From positions 5,642,001 to 5,706,000 of the forward strand of contig NZ_CP016279.1 of the NCBI RefSeq assembly GCF_001542625.1: a stretch of DNA of 64,000 nucleotides, in the 5' to 3' direction. The position numbers and the translations under genes were made by a program. A model generated the notes under the pieces. That model was given only the letters and a program-made list of their open reading frames with translations, had not been told where the DNA came from and did not search any database. Position 1 is the stretch's first letter. The number at the start of each line of letters is the position of its first letter. Positions 60,974-64,000 of the stretch are shown here, piece by piece. Source of the stretch: Streptomyces griseochromogenes. Lineage in GTDB: Bacteria > Actinomycetota > Actinomycetes > Streptomycetales > Streptomycetaceae.

Positions 60974-61855
60974 ATGTCCTCGACATTCGAGCCCACCGTG
61001 CCCGCCGGTGCCTACGACGACTTCCTGCCCGGCGCCCTGCACCGAGCCCGCGCCCAGCGCGACTGGACCCCCGCCGACGGTCCCCTGCCCGCCCTGTACG
61101 TCAGCCACGGCGCCCCGCCACTGCTCGACGACGGCCCCTGGATGCGCCAGCTCCTGGACTGGACCCAGAGCCTGCCCAAACCCAAGGCCGTCCTGATCGT
61201 CTCCGCCCACTGGGAGCACGCGCCGCTGTCCCTGTCGGCACCCGCCGCGCACACCCCGCTGGTCTACGACTTCGCCGGATTCCACCCCCGATACCATCAG
61301 GTGCGCTACGACACCCCCGACGCGAGCGCGCTGGCCCGACGGGTGGCGGCGATGATGCCGCACGACGAGCCCGTCCACCAGCACCCGAGCCGCGGCCTGG
61401 ACCACGGAGCCTGGCTCCCGCTGATGGCCATGTTCCCGCTCGCGGACATCCCCGTACTCCAGCTGTCCATGCCCACCCACAGCCCCGCCCGACTACTGGA
61501 ACTCGGCGCCCGGCTGGCCCCCCTGCGCGAGGAAGGAACCCTTGTCATCGGCTCCGGGTTCATGACCCACGGCATCCATGCGGTCACTCCCGACATGCTC
61601 TACAAGGGCATCGTCCCCGGGTGGTCCTCCGGCTTCGACACCTGGGCCGCGGGCGCCCTGGCCCGCGGCGACGTCGAGGAACTCGCCGCCTGGCGCGACC
61701 GCGCGCCCGGCATGCCCCACGCCCACCCCACTCCCGACCACTACACCCCGCTGTTCATCACCCTCGGCGCCGGTGGCGAGCCCGAACGACCCGTGAGGAC
61801 CATCATCGACGGCTACGTCCTCGGCTTCGCCAAACGCTCCTTCCAGACCGCCTGA
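60974..61855 (+). CDS. LigB/DODA-type extradiol dioxygenase
   Basis: 293 aa from the ATG at 60974 (weak GGAAGG site). ALYVSHGAPPLLDD supplies the first metal His, VLIVSAHWEHAPLS the second, then RGLDHGAWLPLMAMFP and GSGFMTHGIHAV. This is the YgiD/4,5-DOPA-dioxygenase branch of class III extradiol enzymes. It opens catechol rings or acts on related phenols using Fe(II) or Zn. It lies 47 bp downstream of marR in the same direction. Confidence 0.9.
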   Translation: MSSTFEPTVPAGAYDDFLPGALHRARAQRDWTPADGPLPALYVSHGAPPLLDDGPWMRQLLDWTQSLPKPKAVLIVSAHWEHAPLSLSAPAAHTPLVYDFAGFHPRYHQVRYDTPDASALARRVAAMMPHDEPVHQHPSRGLDHGAWLPLMAMFPLADIPVLQLSMPTHSPARLLELGARLAPLREEGTLVIGSGFMTHGIHAVTPDMLYKGIVPGWSSGFDTWAAGALARGDVEELAAWRDRAPGMPHAHPTPDHYTPLFITLGAGGEPERPVRTIIDGYVLGFAKRSFQTA

Positions 61856-62069
61856 TACTCGAGCCGCAGAGCGTGTCTGGAAGATCGTGCAAGTCCGGGA
61901 GGTGACCGTCCGGCCGGGGGCTCGGCCTTCGGTGTCGTCCCGTATCCCGATGGGGTTGGTCCGACCGCGAAGCCACGGTCTCGGGCAAGCAAGTACCGTT
62001 CGAGGGTGCCAAGCTGTTCACGCGAGGGATGGCGCCACGGGCGAAACCGGGCGGGGACATCCGCTGGAA
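61856..62069. other. intergenic
   Basis: Between the dioxygenase and the convergent PLDc_N gene. No gene or clear hairpin seen. Confidence 0.4.
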
Positions 62070-62324
62070 TCAGGCAATGCCTGGCCGGCGCTGGGCGTTG
62101 CGGCGACCGATGAGAAACCAGAGCAGGCTCCCGAGGTAGGGGGCCATGACGGCGAAAGCGCCCCAGAGCAGCTTCACGCCTCCGGTGAGGTCGGACCTGA
62201 CGATGCTGAGCAGAGCGCCGAAGTAAAACGCGAGAGCGCCGACGACCACGGCGGCTCCTGCGCAGGTGATCACGATGTTGCCGGTAGAGGCAAGGGCCAT
62301 CTGGTGTGCGTGCTGTGCCTGCAT
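62070..62324 (-). CDS. PLDc_N-domain small membrane protein
   Basis: 84 aa, AGAGGA upstream. Two TM segments: VITCAGAAVVVGALAFYFGA and LLWGAFAVMAPYLGSLLWFL followed by IGRR. The W-x(n)-P-x-L-G-x-L-L-W-F-L-I-G-R ending is the PLDc_N (cardiolipin-synthase N-terminal) signature. Stand-alone copies are common in actinomycetes; function unknown. Confidence 0.8.
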   Translation of the reverse strand: MQAQHAHQMALASTGNIVITCAGAAVVVGALAFYFGALLSIVRSDLTGGVKLLWGAFAVMAPYLGSLLWFLIGRRNAQRRPGIA

Positions 62325-62438
62325 CGTTCATTCCTCTTGCTGGTGGGGGGATTCTGAGAGCGGCGCCCGGTCGGACGGTCTCGGTTGCCGGCAGTCGGGC
62401 TGTTCCGGGGTGCCGAGTGCGTCATGGGTGAGCCCGTG

Positions 62439-63002
62439 TCATGAGGGGCGCCGTGCGGACCGCAGCAGGTAGACGGCGGCGGCCACCGGGAGTGCCGGGA
62501 CGGCCAGGAGGACGGGGGTGAATGCTCCGAGACCGAAATTGAGCGTGCCCGCGGGGACCACCCACTGCGCCGCCGCGAACAGCGGTGGTACGAGGGCGGC
62601 CGCCGTTGCGATCGTCTTGTCCCGGTTGCGCCACTGCGGCGCCCTCCACAGCCACCAGATCGCGCCGGTCAGGGCGGGGACGCCCAGCAGGGGTGCGAAG
62701 AGCGTCAGGAGGCCGGTCGCCGCCAGCAGTGCCAGCAGGGCGAGGGTGCGTGCGCGGCTCACTTGCGGGGCGGGGAGTTCGTCGCCGAGTGCGGTTGCCG
62801 CTATGGTGCGCGGGTCGCCGAGGCGGGTCAGCACGGTGCGGATCTCGTCGTCGCCGGACGCGGACGCTTCCGCAAGGGAGACGGCGATGTGCTCCTCCAG
62901 GTCGGCCAGCAGCTCGTTGCGGCGTTCCGGGCTCAGGCCGGCCGTTTCACGCGCCACGGTGGCCAGGTAACTCTTCACCAGCGGGTGCTCGGTGATCGTC
63001 AC
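62439..63002 (-). CDS. HAAS-domain membrane protein
   Basis: 187 aa from a GTG with AGGAG upstream. The N-terminal helical domain HPLVKSYLATVARETAGLSP, ELLADLEEHIAVSLAEA and VLTRLGDPRTIAATALGDEL is the HAAS module. It is followed by about four TM segments. HAAS proteins are typically encoded right after a PadR regulator, as here (12-bp gap), and are thought to relay its signal. Confidence 0.85.
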   Translation of the reverse strand: MTITEHPLVKSYLATVARETAGLSPERRNELLADLEEHIAVSLAEASASGDDEIRTVLTRLGDPRTIAATALGDELPAPQVSRARTLALLALLAATGLLTLFAPLLGVPALTGAIWWLWRAPQWRNRDKTIATAAALVPPLFAAAQWVVPAGTLNFGLGAFTPVLLAVPALPVAAAVYLLRSARRPS

Positions 63003-63014
63003 GGTGGTCTCCTG

Positions 63015-63368
63015 TCAGTCGGTGATGAAGTGGTCGACCGCGTCACGGAAGTGCGGCCAGATGGCGGTGAACTCCTTCAGCGCCGCATGCCCCGACGGCG
63101 TCAGCTCGTAGTAGCGCCGCGGGGGCCCGCTGGGGGACTCCTGCCAGCGGGTCTCCACCAGTCCGTCACGCCGCAGCCGCGACAGCAAGGGGTAGATGGT
63201 CCCCTGGCTCGTGACCATGACATTCACCGCGCCAAGGGTTTCGAGCAGCTCCACGCCGTAGCGCGGTCCCTCCCGCAGGATCGCGAGCACGCAGTACTCC
63301 AGCACCCCCTTGCGGAGCTGGCTCTCCGCCTTGCCCGCGACGGGCTTACCTGCGATGTCAGGTTCCAT
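63015..63368 (-). CDS. PadR-family transcriptional regulator
   Basis: 117 aa from the ATG at 63368. QLRKGVLEYCVLAILREGPR, YGVELLETLG, SQGTIYPLLSRLRRDGLVET and PPRRYYELTPSGHAALKEF are the PadR winged helix (wing R-x-Y-Y-x-L-T-x-x-G) with a short C-terminal dimer helix. First gene of the pair with the HAAS protein. Confidence 0.92.
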   Translation of the reverse strand: MEPDIAGKPVAGKAESQLRKGVLEYCVLAILREGPRYGVELLETLGAVNVMVTSQGTIYPLLSRLRRDGLVETRWQESPSGPPRRYYELTPSGHAALKEFTAIWPHFRDAVDHFITD

Positions 63369-63737
63369 GCATTGCACAGTACCTGGCCATCTCTTGATGT
63401 CCAAAGGTGATGTTGGTGAGGTCCGGTATGCGGCACCCACGCTCAAATCCCGCCGCCTGGGACACCCACAGGGACACCGCCGCCCCTCCCTGACTACCGC
63501 CCGGCTGCAACCTGGCCGAACCGTGCGAGAACGCGCGAATTCAAGTTGGTGGAGGCTCACTAAAACGTGCCACCTCGCCTCGCGTGCCCAGCGGACATCG
63601 GCTCACCCACGCGGGCAGCTCACGATGCGGGACACGAGGCGACAGCACAGTAAAGCGTCGCAGACGCCGCCGGGTCGGTTTGCCCAGGTCATCCGGCAGC
63701 GCGTCGATTAACCGGCCAACGATGTGAGACAAGCCGC
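63369..63737. other. intergenic, no gene seen
   Basis: Upstream of padR; probably holds its promoter. No convincing coding frame. Confidence 0.4.
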
Positions 63738-63775
63738 TGAAGGGCCGGGCCGCCGTACGTCGGCCCCGCCCTTCA
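63738..63775 (-). terminator. hairpin terminator of the edge gene
   Basis: TGAAGGGC pairs with GCCCTTCA, and the inner GGGCC/GGCCC also pairs, 45 bp beyond the stop at 63820. Confidence 0.75.
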
Positions 63776-63819
63776 CGTATGAGCGCGGATCTCCGGCGCC
63801 GCACTCTGGGGGTCGCCCC

Positions 63820-64000
63820 TTACGCGGCCTTGAGCCGCTTCACCCAGGTGATCGGGCTGCTGCTGCCGGGGGCCTGGATGTAGGCCCGTGCTGGGATGGC
63901 TATGAGGTGCTCCTGGTTGTCGCTGGTGTCGAGGTCGCGGATGACGATGTAGCCGCTGTAGGTGGCGCCGTTGGCCCGGCCCTCCAGATAGCCCTTCTTG
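63820..64000 (-). CDS. C-terminal part of a protein cut by the window edge
   Basis: The frame open to the edge reads KKGYLEGRANGATYSGYIVI, RDLDTSDNQEHLIAIPARAY and IQAPGSSSPITWVKRLKAA-stop. Strong third-position G/C. It looks like a beta-rich domain. No family recognised from the last 60 residues. Confidence 0.6.
   Translation of the reverse strand, partial: KKGYLEGRANGATYSGYIVIRDLDTSDNQEHLIAIPARAYIQAPGSSSPITWVKRLKAA

Noticed and set aside
61856..62069. transposase tail after the dioxygenase
   Set aside because: Frames here show no recognisable transposase motif; left as intergenic.

Overview
The window is GC-rich DNA with the strong third-position G/C bias of an actinomycete, almost certainly Streptomyces. 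Evidence for the genus includes a snapalysin-type protease, Streptomyces-style XRE/TPR regulators, RsbW-like ATPases, a roadblock protein, an NB-ARC/TPR protein and many GTG/TTG starts. The density of decayed insertion sequences suggests a chromosome arm or another accessory region.

Layout. 1-35.5 kb is a mosaic of intact accessory genes among transposase debris. IS5 (several subgroups), IS1380, ISL3, IS21 and IS630 remnants are all visible. Two elements still show their ends: an ISL3-type element (10172-12454) that carries a passenger gene, and an IS5/IS427-type element (15299-16183) with a canonical -1 slippery heptamer and a TAA target duplication. Intact genes here include a GNAT acetyltransferase, ArsR regulator, roadblock protein, NB-ARC/TPR ATPase with a partner, snapalysin, an ornithine-carbamoyltransferase-like enzyme, a Ser/Thr kinase, a luciferase-like oxidoreductase, two XRE/TPR regulators, an OmpR-type winged-helix regulator, an AMP-ligase, two small secreted proteins and an Mrr-TerD fusion. 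A roughly 0.8 kb module encoding a glycine-zipper protein occurs twice (about 21.1-21.95 kb and 30.24-31.06 kb), each copy broken by a different frameshift.

35.5-56.8 kb is a coherent biosynthetic gene cluster in two divergent arms around 43936-44298. The left arm (minus strand) holds thioesterase, BBE-like flavin oxidase, Baeyer-Villiger-type monooxygenase, alpha/beta hydrolase, aldehyde dehydrogenase, aspartate decarboxylase and a glutamine-dependent asparagine-synthetase-like enzyme. The right arm (plus strand, tightly overlapping) holds an AcpS-like protein, malonyltransferase, ketoreductase, ACP, FabZ dehydratase, a GcvT-like protein, a single-chain double ketosynthase whose second half looks like a chain-length factor, a 54-aa ORF, a second AcpS-like protein, an SDR, an MFS exporter, an RsbW-like ATPase and an MMPL exporter. 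There is no enoyl reductase, so a discrete-enzyme (type II) assembly line making an unsaturated acyl chain is the simplest reading. PanD and the AsnB-like enzyme suggest a beta-alanine or amide unit. The product is not identified.

56.8-64 kb holds a secreted guanyl-specific RNase, a kinase fragment and an integrase fragment. It also holds a divergent SnoaL-like/DoxX and MarR/LigB-dioxygenase locus with three identical-architecture operator palindromes, a PLDc_N membrane protein, a PadR-HAAS pair and a gene cut by the window edge.
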